DNA of 64,000 nucleotides. Source: Mesorhizobium temperatum (lineage in GTDB: Bacteria; Pseudomonadota; Alphaproteobacteria; Rhizobiales; Rhizobiaceae). The notes beneath the pieces were generated by a model. That model did not search any database. It saw only the letters and a list, made by a program, of their open reading frames with translations, and was not told the origin of the DNA. How positions within the stretch are numbered: position 1 is the first letter of the stretch; the number at the start of each line of letters is the position of its first letter. The translations under genes and the position numbers were made by a program. Shown in pieces: positions 54,097 through 63,240 of this stretch. The stretch is from assembly GCF_002284575.1 (NCBI RefSeq), contig NZ_NPKJ01000019.1, positions 248,001-312,000 on the forward strand, given 5' to 3'.

Positions 54097-54513
54097 ATGA
54101 ATCGAATTTTCAAGACCGCCGTCCTGTCCGCCGCAATTGCTGCGACCACGCTCGCGACCTTGCCAGCGGCTAGCGCTGGTGACTGGCGCCACCGGCACCA
54201 TCATCGTGGCAATGGCGATGCGATCGCGGCAGGCGTCCTTGGCCTCGCGGCCGGCGCCCTGATCGTTGGTGCGCTCAACAACCCGCAGCCCAGCTATTAC
54301 GACCCCGGCTACGACGATTACGGTCGTTATCCACGCCCCGCCCCGGTGCGCCGCTACTACGCGGAACCGCGGGTCGTCTACAATGACGGCTACGCAGAGC
54401 CATGGACCCGTGGCTGGTATGAATATTGTTCGGATCGCTATCGCTCTTTCAACGCCCGCACCGGCACGTTCACCGGCTATGACGGCGAACAGCGTTTCTG
54501 CACCGCGAACTGA
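54097..54513 (+). CDS. BA14K family protein
   Basis: 138 residues from the ATG at 54097 (AAGGAG 7 bases upstream; the frame is open five codons earlier). A signal peptide ('TTLATLPAASA') is followed by a His-rich patch, a Gly/Ala membrane-like segment ('AAGVLGLAAGALIVGAL') and a Tyr/Pro-rich spacer. It ends in the BA14K C-terminal domain 'YCSDRYRSFNARTGTFTGYDG'. BA14K proteins are Brucella/rhizobial envelope proteins with lectin-like activity reported for the Brucella homologue. Confidence 0.87.
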   Translation: MNRIFKTAVLSAAIAATTLATLPAASAGDWRHRHHHRGNGDAIAAGVLGLAAGALIVGALNNPQPSYYDPGYDDYGRYPRPAPVRRYYAEPRVVYNDGYAEPWTRGWYEYCSDRYRSFNARTGTFTGYDGEQRFCTAN

Positions 54514-54532
54514 GGCTTTCCTGCCCCCAAAC

Positions 54533-54564
54533 AAAAGCGCTGTCCGCAAGGCCAGCGCTTTTTT
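54533..54564 (+). terminator. Rho-independent terminator after BA14K
   Basis: The stem AAGCGCTG / CAGCGCTT with a 10-base loop is followed by six T residues, 22 bases after the stop codon. Confidence 0.85.
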
Positions 54565-54629
54565 GTTGTCCGTATGCAAAGGGAAGAGATTGAAGCGCGT
54601 CGCATGAGGCACCCCAGACGCGACGCGCT

Positions 54630-55271
54630 TTAAATCAGGAATGGATTGCTCCGGCGCTCCTCGCCGAAGCGGCCGCCGGGACCATGGCCGCAGATGAAGC
54701 CGATGTCGTCGCCGAGCGGCAAAAGCTTGTCCTTGATCGAGGCGATCAGCGCGGCGTGGTCGCCGCCCGGCAGGTCGGTGCGCCCGACCGAGCCGCGGAA
54801 CAACACGTCGCCGACATGGGCGAACTTCGCAGCACGATTGTAGTAGACGACATGTCCGGGCGCGTGGCCGGGGCAATGAAGGACCTCGAACGCGTGCTGG
54901 CCGAACGAGACGGTATCGCCTTCGCTGAGAAAGCGGTCGGGCACGCAATTGCGTACCGGATCGGTGATGCCGTAGTGTTTCGCCTGGTTCTCGAGATTGG
55001 CAAGCAACGGACGGTCGGCCTCATGCGGGCCGATGATCTCGATGCCGAGCGCCTCCTTCAGTTCCATGGCGCCGCCGGCGTGGTCGATATGACCATGCGT
55101 GATCCAGATTGCGCCGGCGTTGATCGCATTATCCTTGAGCACTGCCAGCACCTTATCGATGTCGCCGCCCGGATCGACGACAACGCCTTGTCTGTCGTCC
55201 ATATCGAAGAGGATGGTGCAGTTTTGCTGGAACGCCGTGACCGGCACGATACCGGCATTGAGCTGACCCAT
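54630..55271 (-). CDS. Metallo-beta-lactamase fold hydrolase (glyoxalase II-like)
   Basis: 213 residues from the ATG at 55271. The metal-binding motif is 'WITHGHIDHAGGAMEL', with further His/Asp ligands in 'HCPGHAPGHVVYYN' and 'HVGDVLFRGSVGRTDLPGG'. The layout is that of YcbL-type glyoxalase II-like hydrolases. It probably hydrolyses a thioester of glutathione or similar. Confidence 0.88.
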   Translation of the reverse strand: MGQLNAGIVPVTAFQQNCTILFDMDDRQGVVVDPGGDIDKVLAVLKDNAINAGAIWITHGHIDHAGGAMELKEALGIEIIGPHEADRPLLANLENQAKHYGITDPVRNCVPDRFLSEGDTVSFGQHAFEVLHCPGHAPGHVVYYNRAAKFAHVGDVLFRGSVGRTDLPGGDHAALIASIKDKLLPLGDDIGFICGHGPGGRFGEERRSNPFLI

Positions 55272-55391
55272 GATCGTCCTTTCGCTGTGTCGGCCCTGAT
55301 GTAGAGACACATGTAAACGGCGTCCACCGCTGCCACGACACAAAAATGGGCGGCCGAAGCCGCCCATGCGAAAAGCCCGAAACCGCCAGGC

Positions 55392-55709
55392 TTACTTCTT
55401 CATCGCATTCATGACCGCGCCGATGATGGCCGTCAGAATGGCGCCACCACCGGCACCGCCGACGATGTTCTGCACATTCAGCGCGCTGCCCAATCCGCTC
55501 GTTGCCGCTGCGGCTGCAGCCGGATCGATCGTACCACCGCCGAGCAGGCTGCCGAGGATGGCCGCACCGCCGACGCCGCCAAGCGCGCCGCCCAGGATTT
55601 TGGTAAGCTGCCCCATTGCCGCTGTTTTGAGCGCCGCGCCCACCGCCTGGCCACCGATGATACCCGTAATCACCTGAACAATGATCGGAAGAAGCGTGTT
55701 CATGTCCAT
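55392..55709 (-). CDS. Gly/Ala-rich hydrophobic protein of unknown function
   Basis: 105 residues from the ATG at 55709, with GGAGGG upstream; the open frame goes 16 codons further. It is made of hydrophobic Gly/Ala stretches ('IIVQVITGIIGGQAVGAAL', 'ILGGALGGVGGAAILGSLLGGG', 'GGAGGGAILTAIIGAVM'), which suggests membrane association. Function unknown. Confidence 0.7.
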   Translation of the reverse strand: MDMNTLLPIIVQVITGIIGGQAVGAALKTAAMGQLTKILGGALGGVGGAAILGSLLGGGTIDPAAAAAATSGLGSALNVQNIVGGAGGGAILTAIIGAVMNAMKK

Positions 55710-55801
55710 ATTACCAGTCCCTCCATAGCTGCCAGCCTCCCGGGCCGACAGCATCATGAGACGCCGAATTGGACGAAAGTCAAATGCAGAACTGCTTAAA
55801 T

Positions 55802-55828
55802 AAAAGGGGCGGCTCGAAAACCGCCCCT
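55802..55828 (-). terminator. Rho-independent terminator after ilvE
   Basis: On the minus strand GGGGCGG / CCGCCCC with an 8-base loop is followed by TTTT, about 27 bases beyond the ilvE stop. Confidence 0.8.
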
Positions 55829-55854
55829 ACTTATTAAAAAAGCTGTGACTTTCG

Positions 55855-56748
55855 TTATTCTGCGGCGATCGCATGCTTGGGTTGAACGGCTGCAGAATAG
55901 TCGTTCATCAGAGTCTTGGCGATTTCACCCACCTCGAATCGGTATGGACCGATCTCTGAAACGGGCGTCACCTCGGCCGCCGTTCCGGTGAGGAAGCACT
56001 GCTGGAAGCCTTCGAGCTCTTCCGGCATAATGGTGCGCTCGATCACCTCGAAGCCGCGATCCTTGGCAAGGCCGATCACCGTACGGCGGGTGATCCCGTC
56101 GAGGAAGCAATCGGGGGTGGGTGTGTGGATCTTGCCGTCCTTGACGAAGAAGATATTGGCGCCGGTCGCTTCCGCAACCTGGCCGCGCCAGTCGAGCATC
56201 ATGGCGTCGGCATAGCCTTTGGCTTCGGCGGCGTGCTTGGACATGGTGCAGATCATATAAAGGCCGGCAGCCTTCGATTTCGACGGCGCGGTGCGCGGAT
56301 CGGGGCGGCGCCATTCGGCCAGATCGAGACGGATGCCCTTCAGCTTCTGTGCCGGATCGAAATAGCTCGGCCACTGCCAGATGGCGATGGCGCAGTTGAT
56401 CCGGCTGTTTTGCGCCGAAACGCCCATTTGTTCGCTGCCGCGCCAGGCGATCGGCCGGACATAGGCATCCTGGAAACCCTGCTTCTTCAACAGCGTGCGG
56501 CAGGCATCGTCGATCTCGGCAACCGAATAGGGAATCTTGAAGCCGAGCAAGCGTGCCGATTCGTGCAGGCGCTCGCTGTGGTCGGTCAGCTTGAAAATCT
56601 CGCCGCCATAGGCGCGCTCGCCCTCGAACACCGCGCTGGCGTAGTGCAGGCCATGGGTCAGCACGTGGATCTTGGCGTCGGTCCATTTGACGAACTCGCC
56701 GTTCATCCAGATAAAGCCGTCCATTTGGTCAAAGGGAACGGATGCCAT
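55855..56748 (-). CDS. ilvE: Branched-chain amino acid aminotransferase
   Basis: 297 residues, PLP fold class IV. 'HVLTHGLHYASAVFEGERAYGG' is the family entry motif. The PLP Lys is in 'SKAAGLYMICTMSKHAAEAKGY' (the catalytic Lys follows the first Ser of this block), and 'EATGANIFFVKDG' and 'GITRRTVIGLAKDRG' complete the signature. It makes Val, Leu and Ile from their keto acids. It is divergent from the MarR-type regulator. Confidence 0.93.
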   Translation of the reverse strand: MASVPFDQMDGFIWMNGEFVKWTDAKIHVLTHGLHYASAVFEGERAYGGEIFKLTDHSERLHESARLLGFKIPYSVAEIDDACRTLLKKQGFQDAYVRPIAWRGSEQMGVSAQNSRINCAIAIWQWPSYFDPAQKLKGIRLDLAEWRRPDPRTAPSKSKAAGLYMICTMSKHAAEAKGYADAMMLDWRGQVAEATGANIFFVKDGKIHTPTPDCFLDGITRRTVIGLAKDRGFEVIERTIMPEELEGFQQCFLTGTAAEVTPVSEIGPYRFEVGEIAKTLMNDYSAAVQPKHAIAAE

Positions 56749-56996
56749 GGTAACCTCCCGCGGGCGGCCGCCCGCACATTATTGTGTCGTTGCGTGTTTC
56801 AAGTCAGCCGCACCGAGCGGCCGGTATCTCGAAGCGTAGGCGGATATATAAGGTCTGGCAAACACAGGAAGTTCCGGAAAAACGGCTTTCCCTTGCCTTT
56901 TCGTTCGCAATCCGCCGAAAAGCTTGTCAAAAATTACCATTGCCGGGAAATTACGTCAATAGTACTGACATAATTTCCCTTTCGCACGGAGAAAAG

Positions 56997-57530
56997 ATGA
57001 CGGATCGCAGCCACCCAGCCGGAAAACCGATCAGGACGGCGATCACCGACGAGGACGGCATCGACTTTGCCATCATCGAATTGTTCTTCTTCGCCTATCG
57101 CGATTTTACCTCCGATCCGGACCAGATCCTGTCCGACTACGGCTTCGGCCGCGCCCATCACCGGGTTCTGCATTTCGTCAATCGCAGGCCGGGCCTGACG
57201 GTCGCCGAACTCCTCGACGTGCTGAAGATCACCAAGCAGAGCCTGGCGCGCGTGCTCAAGCAACTGATCGACACCGACCACATCGTCCAGTTGCAGGGTC
57301 CGCGCGACCGCCGCCAGCGCGAGCTCTATCCGACAGCCAAGGGCCGCGCCCTGGCACTGGCGCTGGCACGGCCACAGTCACGCCGCATCCATGCTGCATT
57401 GGAAGATTCCGGAGCCACCGAACGCGCCTTGATCGAGCGCTTCCTGGAAGCGATGGTCAATCCGGAACTAAGGGCGCAGATCGACATTGTGCCCGCAAAA
57501 ACGTCAGGGAAAAGCCATGGAGACCATTGA
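56997..57530 (+). CDS. MarR-family regulator (PetP-like)
   Basis: 177 residues from the ATG at 56997. The winged-helix core is 'YGFGRAHHRVLHFVNRRPGLTVAELLDVLKITKQSLARVLKQL' (read across the helix-turn-helix). It overlaps the response-regulator gene by 14 bases. The MarR / OmpR-type pair is the same order as petP-petR of Rhodobacter, so I call it PetP-like on context; the target genes are unknown. Confidence 0.82.
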   Translation: MTDRSHPAGKPIRTAITDEDGIDFAIIELFFFAYRDFTSDPDQILSDYGFGRAHHRVLHFVNRRPGLTVAELLDVLKITKQSLARVLKQLIDTDHIVQLQGPRDRRQRELYPTAKGRALALALARPQSRRIHAALEDSGATERALIERFLEAMVNPELRAQIDIVPAKTSGKSHGDH

Positions 57531-58236
57531 AAGGGTTGATCGACCGGCAGCACCGGACGACGACGCGCCGCATCTGCTGGTGATTGATGACGATACCCGT
57601 ATCCGCAATCTTCTCAAACAATATCTGACCGAAAACGGCTTTCGCGTCACCGTTGCCGGAAATTCCGGCGAAGCGCGGCGCAAGCTCGCCGGCCTCGATT
57701 TCGACCTGCTCGTGCTCGATATCATGATGCCGGGCGAAACCGGCGTCGATCTCGCCAAGGCGCTGCGGGCAAGCAAGAACGTGCCGATCCTGATGCTTAC
57801 CGCGCTCTCCGAGACCGACAGCCGGATCACCGGGCTCGAAGCCGGCGCCGATGACTACCTGCCGAAGCCTTTCGATCCCCGCGAATTGATCCTGCGCATC
57901 AACAACATCCTGCGCCGCGGCGGTCCGGCAACGACGCCCAAGGTCGAGCAACTGGTCTTCGGCCCCTACACGTTCCAGATCGCCAGGCGGGAGCTCAAGC
58001 GCGGCGGCGAGGCTCTGAAGCTGACCGACCGCGAGCAGGAGATCCTGGCGATCTTCGCGGCGCGGGCCGGCGAAACGATACCGCGTCATGAGCTTGTCGG
58101 CGACGAGTCCGAAGTCGGCGAACGCACCATCGACGTCCAGATCAACAGGCTGCGCCGCAAGATCGAGCGCGATCCGTCCAATCCGGTCTGGCTGCAGACC
58201 GTGCGCGGTATTGGGTATCGGCTCAGCGTGGAATAG
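57517..58236 (+). CDS. OmpR-family response regulator (PetR-like)
   Basis: 239 residues from the ATG at 57517, which lies inside the end of the MarR gene. Receiver domain: acidic pocket 'LLVIDDDTRI', phospho-Asp in 'DLLVLDIMMPGETG', Thr in 'ILMLTALSE', Lys in 'YLPKPFDPRE'. C-terminal winged helix: 'LKLTDREQEILAIFAARAGE' to 'WLQTVRGIGYRL'. The following gene is its probable sensor kinase. Confidence 0.9.
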   Translation: METIERVDRPAAPDDDAPHLLVIDDDTRIRNLLKQYLTENGFRVTVAGNSGEARRKLAGLDFDLLVLDIMMPGETGVDLAKALRASKNVPILMLTALSETDSRITGLEAGADDYLPKPFDPRELILRINNILRRGGPATTPKVEQLVFGPYTFQIARRELKRGGEALKLTDREQEILAIFAARAGETIPRHELVGDESEVGERTIDVQINRLRRKIERDPSNPVWLQTVRGIGYRLSVE

Positions 58237-58261
58237 ACTGACGCCCACAGCCCCTTGTTGA

Positions 58262-59701
58262 GTGGCTGAAGATGAGCAAAAAGGGCGAATGGCGACCACA
58301 CAACTGGAACGGCCGGGAGATCGCGGCTTGAGCGCTCGCGCCACGCGGGCGCTCAAGGCGGTGCCGCTTGCCTGGAAACGGTTCTGGCGCCTCGTTTCGC
58401 TTTACATGCCGAAGCGGCTCTATGCCCGCTCGCTGATCATCGTCATCGCACCGATGATCCTGCTGCAATCGGTCCTCGCCTTTGTCTTCATGGAACGCCA
58501 CTGGCAGACCGTGACACAGCGCCTGTCGCAGGCCACGGTCCGCGACATTGCCGCGATCGTCGACCTGGTAGAAACCTATCCGAACGACGCCGACTACGCC
58601 AACATCATCCGCATCGCGCAGGATCGCATGCAGCTGAAGATCGACTTGCTGCCGCCCGATCCGCTGCCGGCGCCCGGTCCAAAGCCGTTCTTCTCGATCC
58701 TCGACGAAATTCTCTCGTCCGAGATCACCCATCAGATCAACCGTCCGTTCTGGATCGATACGGTCGGCAATTCCAATATCATCGAGGTCCGTGTCCAGCT
58801 CGAGGGCAAGGTGCTGCGCGCCTTCGTGCGCCGCAGTCAGGCCTATGCCTCGAACACGCACATTTTCCTGATCTGGATGGTCGGCACCTCGCTGGTCCTG
58901 CTGATGATCGCCATCCCGTTCCTGCGCAACCAGATCCGGCCGATCCTGACGTTGGCCGAGGCCGCCGAAAGTTTTGGCAAGGGCCGGCCGATGCCGCTCG
59001 ATTTTCGTCCGCGCGGCGCCGAGGAGGTTCGCCGCGCCGGCTTTGCCTTCATCCAGATGCGCGAACGTATCGAACGCCAGCTCGAACAGCGCACCGCCAT
59101 GCTTACCGGCGTCAGTCACGATTTGAGGACCATCCTCACCCGCTTCAAGCTGCAGATTGCGCTGACCGGGACCAAGGCCGACACCGAGGCGCTCGGCCAG
59201 GACATCGACGACATGCAGTCCATGCTGGAAGGCTATCTCGCCTTTGCCCGCGGCGAGGCGACGGAAGACGCCGGCCGTTTCAATCTTCAAGCCTATTTCG
59301 ACAAGCTCGGCGAGGAGGCCACGCTGCGCAAGCGCAAACTGTCGACCGCGCTCGCCGGTGATCCAAATGTGCATGTGCGGCCCCACGCTTTTGCCCGGCT
59401 GTTGTCCAATGTCGTCGGCAACGCCTTCCGTTATGCTAAGACGATTGAGATCAACGCCAACCACGGCCGCGGCTCGCTGCTCGTCACCATTGACGACGAC
59501 GGTCCGGGCATTCCACCCGAAAAGCGCGAGGACGTGTTCAAGCCTTTCGTGCGGCTTGATGAGGCCCGCAACCTCGACGCCAGCGGCACCGGCCTAGGCC
59601 TTGCCATCGCACGCGACATCGCGCGCAGCCATGGCGGCGACATCATGCTGGACAAGAGCCCGCTCGGCGGCTTGCGCGCCGTCATCAAGGTTCCGGCCTG
59701 A
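58262..59701 (+). CDS. EnvZ-type sensor histidine kinase
   Basis: About 479 residues from a GTG at 58262, or 470 from an ATG at 58289. Two membrane segments ('SLIIVIAPMILLQSVLAFVF' and 'IFLIWMVGTSLVLLMIAIPF') flank a periplasmic sensor of about 120 residues. A HAMP linker, HisKA with 'VSHDLRTILTRFKLQ' (phospho-His) and HATPase with 'FARLLSNVVGNAFRYA' (N box), 'DDDGPGIPPE' (G1) and 'GTGLGLAIARDI' (G2) follow. Together with the upstream regulator it forms a two-component system for an envelope signal. Confidence 0.9.
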   Translation: MAEDEQKGRMATTQLERPGDRGLSARATRALKAVPLAWKRFWRLVSLYMPKRLYARSLIIVIAPMILLQSVLAFVFMERHWQTVTQRLSQATVRDIAAIVDLVETYPNDADYANIIRIAQDRMQLKIDLLPPDPLPAPGPKPFFSILDEILSSEITHQINRPFWIDTVGNSNIIEVRVQLEGKVLRAFVRRSQAYASNTHIFLIWMVGTSLVLLMIAIPFLRNQIRPILTLAEAAESFGKGRPMPLDFRPRGAEEVRRAGFAFIQMRERIERQLEQRTAMLTGVSHDLRTILTRFKLQIALTGTKADTEALGQDIDDMQSMLEGYLAFARGEATEDAGRFNLQAYFDKLGEEATLRKRKLSTALAGDPNVHVRPHAFARLLSNVVGNAFRYAKTIEINANHGRGSLLVTIDDDGPGIPPEKREDVFKPFVRLDEARNLDASGTGLGLAIARDIARSHGGDIMLDKSPLGGLRAVIKVPA

Positions 59702-59802
59702 TTGGAGCGACGTGCGTCCAATTGGACGCACAAAGTACGCTCTAACACTTTGAACCTACGCATCGTATTTTCCGAAAATCGAATTCGATTTTCGGCCGAT
59801 GC
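59702..59802. repeat. Rhizobial palindromic repeat, copy A
   Basis: Contains the stem GCGACGTGCGTCC-AATT-GGACGCAC-AAAGTAC-GC and a second stem 'CCGAAAATCGAATTCGATTTTCGG'-type palindrome (CCGAAAATCG / CGATTTTCGG). It is about 88% identical, in reverse orientation, to 62114-62216. Confidence 0.75.
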
Positions 59803-59959
59803 GCTGCTTTCCGGTGGTTGTAGACGGCCGTCGGCTATGCCTTCATCGGCCCGTCATGAAACCATGCTGAAGAGCGCGCATGAAGCGCGTGATCCTGATT
59901 GATTCGGCCTTGCGGCCTCGCATCAAGGAAACCGACGACCTTTCAAGCAAAGGGCTGCT

Positions 59960-61045
59960 ATGCGCATCCTGATGGTTACCGACGCCTGGCGCCCGCAAGT
60001 CAACGGCGTCGTCCACACGCTGGAACGGCTTTCGGAAACCCTGAAATCCTTCGACGTCGAGACGGACTTCCTGACCCCGAACATCTTTCGCACCTTGCCC
60101 CTGCCGACCTACCCGGACATCCGGCTGGCGCTGACGACGCCAGGCCACGTCGCGCGCCTGATCGAGGCGCGCAATGCCGATCATATCCATATCGTCACCG
60201 AAGGCCCGCTCGGCATCATGGCGCGGCGCTATTGCCGCAAAGCCGGCCGGCCGTTCACGACAAGCTATCACACGCGCTTTCCGGAATATCTGAGCGCGCG
60301 GCTGCCTATACCGGAAGCCTGGGCCTATCGCTGGCTTCGCAATTTCCATAATTCCGGACAAGGCACGCTGGTCGCCACCCAGTCGCTGGCGGACGATCTG
60401 TCGGCGCGCGGCTTCACCAAGCTGAGACCATGGACACGCGGCGTCGACACCGACCATTTCCGGCCGGACAAGAAGAAGGATCTGGGACTCCAGCGACCGA
60501 TCTTCCTCTGTGCCGGCCGCGTCGCAATCGAAAAGAACCTGGCCGCCTTCCTCGATCTGGATTTGCCCGGCAGCAAGGTGATCGTCGGCGAGGGGCCGGA
60601 GTTGGCCAGGCTCAAGGCCAGATACCCCGATGCCCATTTCCTTGGCCACCGCCCGAACGACGAACTGGCCGAAATCTACGCCTCGGCCGATGTCTTCGTC
60701 TTCCCCAGCCGCACCGACACGTTCGGCAATGTCATCATCGAGGCGCTGGCCAGCGGCACGCCGGTCGCAGCCTATCCGGTGACCGGACCAATCGACATTG
60801 TCGGCGACGGCGACGGCGGAGCGGTGTCGAACGATTTGCGTGAGGCCGCGCTCGCCGCGCTCCACGTCGATCGCGCCGAGGCGCGCCAACGGGCGATGCG
60901 CTATAGCTGGAAAGCCTGCGCGGAGATGTTCCTGGAAACGGTTGGAGAGGCACTGGGCACCCAGCGAAAACTGACACCAACTTTCGTCATTCACGGGCGA
61001 AGCGGCGGCGAAGCCGACGCGCAGACCCGAGGATCCATTCCGTGA
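59960..61045 (+). CDS. Glycosyltransferase family 4 protein (MgtA-like)
   Basis: 361 residues, GT-B fold. N-terminal 'RILMVTDAWRPQVNGVVHTL' and 'EGPLGIMARRYCRK' bind the acceptor side; C-terminal 'FLCAGRVAIEKNLAAFLDL' and the donor-binding E-x7-E region 'PSRTDTFGNVIIEALASGTP' are conserved. Similar enzymes add mannose or glucose to diacylglycerol or lipid carriers. In rhizobia, related proteins make glycolipids under phosphate starvation; that role is inference here. Confidence 0.88.
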   Translation: MRILMVTDAWRPQVNGVVHTLERLSETLKSFDVETDFLTPNIFRTLPLPTYPDIRLALTTPGHVARLIEARNADHIHIVTEGPLGIMARRYCRKAGRPFTTSYHTRFPEYLSARLPIPEAWAYRWLRNFHNSGQGTLVATQSLADDLSARGFTKLRPWTRGVDTDHFRPDKKKDLGLQRPIFLCAGRVAIEKNLAAFLDLDLPGSKVIVGEGPELARLKARYPDAHFLGHRPNDELAEIYASADVFVFPSRTDTFGNVIIEALASGTPVAAYPVTGPIDIVGDGDGGAVSNDLREAALAALHVDRAEARQRAMRYSWKACAEMFLETVGEALGTQRKLTPTFVIHGRSGGEADAQTRGSIP

Positions 61046-61219
61046 CCTGCGGGCGGCCCCTTCGGTGAAGAACTTGTTGGGTTGAGGCGGCGAGCCGCAC
61101 TTGCTCCACGGGAGCGGCCAAGGAAAGAACAACGCGATTCTGGACCGTCCTATTCTTCGACCACTGCTACGGCGTGGATCCTCGGGTCTGCGCGTCCGCT
61201 TCGCCGGTGGATGACGAAG

Positions 61220-61579
61220 CTAGAACAATCGGCCGCCGTCAGGGACCCTGCGTTCGATTGCGCCGAGGACAACGGCACCCTCCTCGTCGGGAAAGCCAAG
61301 CGTCAGCACTTCCGACATGAAGGGTCCGATCTGCCGCGGCGGAAAATTGACCACCGCGAACACCTGCCGGCCGATCAGCGTCTCGGACGCATAATATTTG
61401 GTGATCTGCGCCGACGATTTCTTCACCCCGATGTCAGGGCCGAAATCGATCTTCAGCTTGATCGCCGGCTTTCGCGCCTCCGGAAACGGCTCGGCCTCGA
61501 CGATGGTGCCGGCACGGATATCGACCCGGTCGAAATCGGCGAAGCTGATCTCGGGCTTGCGCTGGCTGCTCGAACTCAT
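61220..61579 (-). CDS. csaA: tRNA-binding domain protein, CsaA-like
   Basis: 119 residues. OB-fold of the EMAP/CsaA type: '[20 protein letters not shown]', '[26 protein letters not shown]' and '[20 protein letters not shown]' (quoted in pieces). The length equals that of CsaA chaperones. It binds tRNA or nascent chains. It starts 12 bases after the YbjN gene ends. Confidence 0.88.
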   Translation of the reverse strand: MSSSSQRKPEISFADFDRVDIRAGTIVEAEPFPEARKPAIKLKIDFGPDIGVKKSSAQITKYYASETLIGRQVFAVVNFPPRQIGPFMSEVLTLGFPDEEGAVVLGAIERRVPDGGRLF

Positions 61580-61591
61580 TGAGGACCTGGC

Positions 61592-62092
61592 TCAGGCGTT
61601 TCCGTAGGTCTCGAACAGGACGCCGGCCAGCGCATCCTTGGCCGAGGTTCCCGACCAGACGACGAACTGGAACGCCTGGAAATAGCATTCGCAGGCTTCC
61701 AGCGCCGACGACAACAGCACCTCGACCTGCTGGCTCGACGGCTCTACCCCGCCGGCGAGCAGCAGCGACTGGCGGAACATGATCGCGCCTTCCTGTTCCC
61801 AGAGGTCGAAATGGCCGAACAGCATCTGCTCGTTGATCAGCGAAAGCAGCCGCATCACTTCGAGCGCGCGCGCCTCCGGCACCTTGATGTCGAAAGCGCA
61901 GGCCAGATGCAGCGCCTCGAAATCCTCCATCCAGGAAAATGAGACGTGGTAGTCGGTCCAGCTTCCGGCAACCGAAATCGAAATCTCGTCGTCGCCGGCC
62001 CGTTCGAAGGACCATTCGTTGTTGTGCGCCACCTGCTCGATAACATCCACCGGATGGATTTCGCGCGAGAATTCGAGTTCGAGAAGTTCCAT
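61592..62092 (-). CDS. YbjN domain-containing protein
   Basis: 166 residues from the ATG at 62092 with AGGAAG upstream. The fold is the type III secretion chaperone-like YbjN domain: 'DVIEQVAHNNEWSFERAGDDEISISVAGSW', 'LHLACAFDIKVPEARALEVM', and 'LLSLINEQMLFGHFDLWEQEG' (quoted in parts). Function is poorly known, and it is co-oriented with csaA. Confidence 0.87.
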   Translation of the reverse strand: MELLELEFSREIHPVDVIEQVAHNNEWSFERAGDDEISISVAGSWTDYHVSFSWMEDFEALHLACAFDIKVPEARALEVMRLLSLINEQMLFGHFDLWEQEGAIMFRQSLLLAGGVEPSSQQVEVLLSSALEACECYFQAFQFVVWSGTSAKDALAGVLFETYGNA

Positions 62093-62113
62093 GGAATGCT
62101 TCCTGTCGTTCCT

Positions 62114-62216
62114 TCGCATCGGCCCGAAAATCGGTTCGATTTTCGGAAAGCACGATGCGAACGTTCAAAGTTCTAGAGCGTACTTTGTGCGTCCAAGTGG
62201 ACGCACGTCGCTCTAG
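62114..62216. repeat. Rhizobial palindromic repeat, copy B
   Basis: Inverted relative to copy A (59702). Two stems: CCGAAAATCGG-TT-CGATTTTCGG and AGAGCG-TACTTT-GTGCGTCC / GGACGCAC-GTCGCTCT. It ends 5 bases after the stop-distal side of the YbjN upstream region and probably carries no gene. Confidence 0.75.
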
Positions 62217-62511
62217 TGAGCGCCACACGCGCCGCGGGGCACACACAACGAACAATCTTGTCTAGAACTCGGACGGCCGGGACTTCGTCAACGCAAAGAC
62301 CCCAGACCGGACCCCACCGCCCGGCGCATGACCCTGCTCCGAATCATGCAACAAATTCAGTCTATTGATCGGGAGTCGCGTGACCAGCCCAATTTTTCGC
62401 ACTGCGTCATTCGCATGTGGAAAGCCGCTGTCACAAAGATTCACGCAATGCCGGTAAGCGATTCACGACAAAGCGCTTTTTGCGATTGTGCTTTGTGGAA
62501 AAGTTTAACGA

Positions 62512-62814
62512 TTATTTTTTTGATCTGGGCTTTGCCGCAGCCGCAGGTGCGGCCTGCCCGGTCAATTCGGCGAGCTTCGCCTCAAGCACTTCGATGCGGG
62601 CAGCGAGACGGGTGTTTTCCTCCCTGGCCTTCGCCGCCATGTCGCGGGCGGCCTCGAATTCTTCGCGCTGCACCAGGTCCATTGAGTTGAGAACGCGCTC
62701 GGCCTGCCCCTTGAAGGCGGTTTCCACTTCGCGGCGCACGCCTTGCGCGGCACCCGCAGCGTCGGTCATCAGCTTGGCGAATTCATCGAGAATGCGGTTC
62801 GGTCCGGTCGACAT
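62512..62814 (-). CDS. ubiK: Accessory factor UbiK family protein (BMFP)
   Basis: 100 residues from the ATG at 62814 with GAGG upstream; the open frame goes 54 codons further but without support. A coiled coil ('FEAARDMAAKAREENTRLAARIEVLEAKLAELTG') ends in a Lys-rich tail, as in UbiK/BMFP proteins. They help ubiquinone synthesis and membrane fusion in vitro. Confidence 0.85.
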   Translation of the reverse strand: MSTGPNRILDEFAKLMTDAAGAAQGVRREVETAFKGQAERVLNSMDLVQREEFEAARDMAAKAREENTRLAARIEVLEAKLAELTGQAAPAAAAKPRSKK

Positions 62815-62979
62815 GGCAAATCCTCGCTTGCTCGATTTGACGTAGTGGCGCGCGACACGGAATGCAAGAACGTTGAAGCCGATGGCACCGACTGTCGGTG
62901 GACTTTGGTCCACTGAGTACTGGTTTAGCAGATCAATAACTATTATTATCACCCGAGAGGCATCTCCGAGGAGCACTCC

Positions 62980-63240
62980 ATGGCCATCAGCGCAGATTTG
63001 GGCAACCGTCTGGAGGACGTCGTAAACCAGCTTGTCAGCACCGGCCGCTATAATTCGAAGAGCGAAGTGCTGCGCGAAGGCGTTCGCCTCGTCGAAGAGC
63101 GGGAGAAGCGCCTGGCTGCGCTCGACGCCGCGCTCGCCAAAGGCATCGGCGATGCCGACGCAGGGCGACTGAAGCCCGCGGAAGACGTGCTTGACCGCCT
63201 GGAGGGAAAATACAAGGCGATGGCCGAGAAGGCCAGGTGA
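62980..63240 (+). CDS. parD: ParD-family antitoxin
   Basis: 86 residues. N-terminal ribbon-helix-helix with 'SADLGNRLEDVVNQLVSTGRYNSKSEVLREGVRLVEERE' (quoted in one conserved block shorter than the gene) and a C-terminal helix that would wrap the toxin. GAGGAG lies 7 bases before the ATG. Its stop overlaps the toxin start (TGATG). It represses its own operon and neutralises ParE. Confidence 0.9.
   Translation: MAISADLGNRLEDVVNQLVSTGRYNSKSEVLREGVRLVEEREKRLAALDAALAKGIGDADAGRLKPAEDVLDRLEGKYKAMAEKAR

Noticed and set aside
58223-59464. Minus-strand open frame of 413 codons
   Set aside because: Antisense shadow of the histidine kinase gene.
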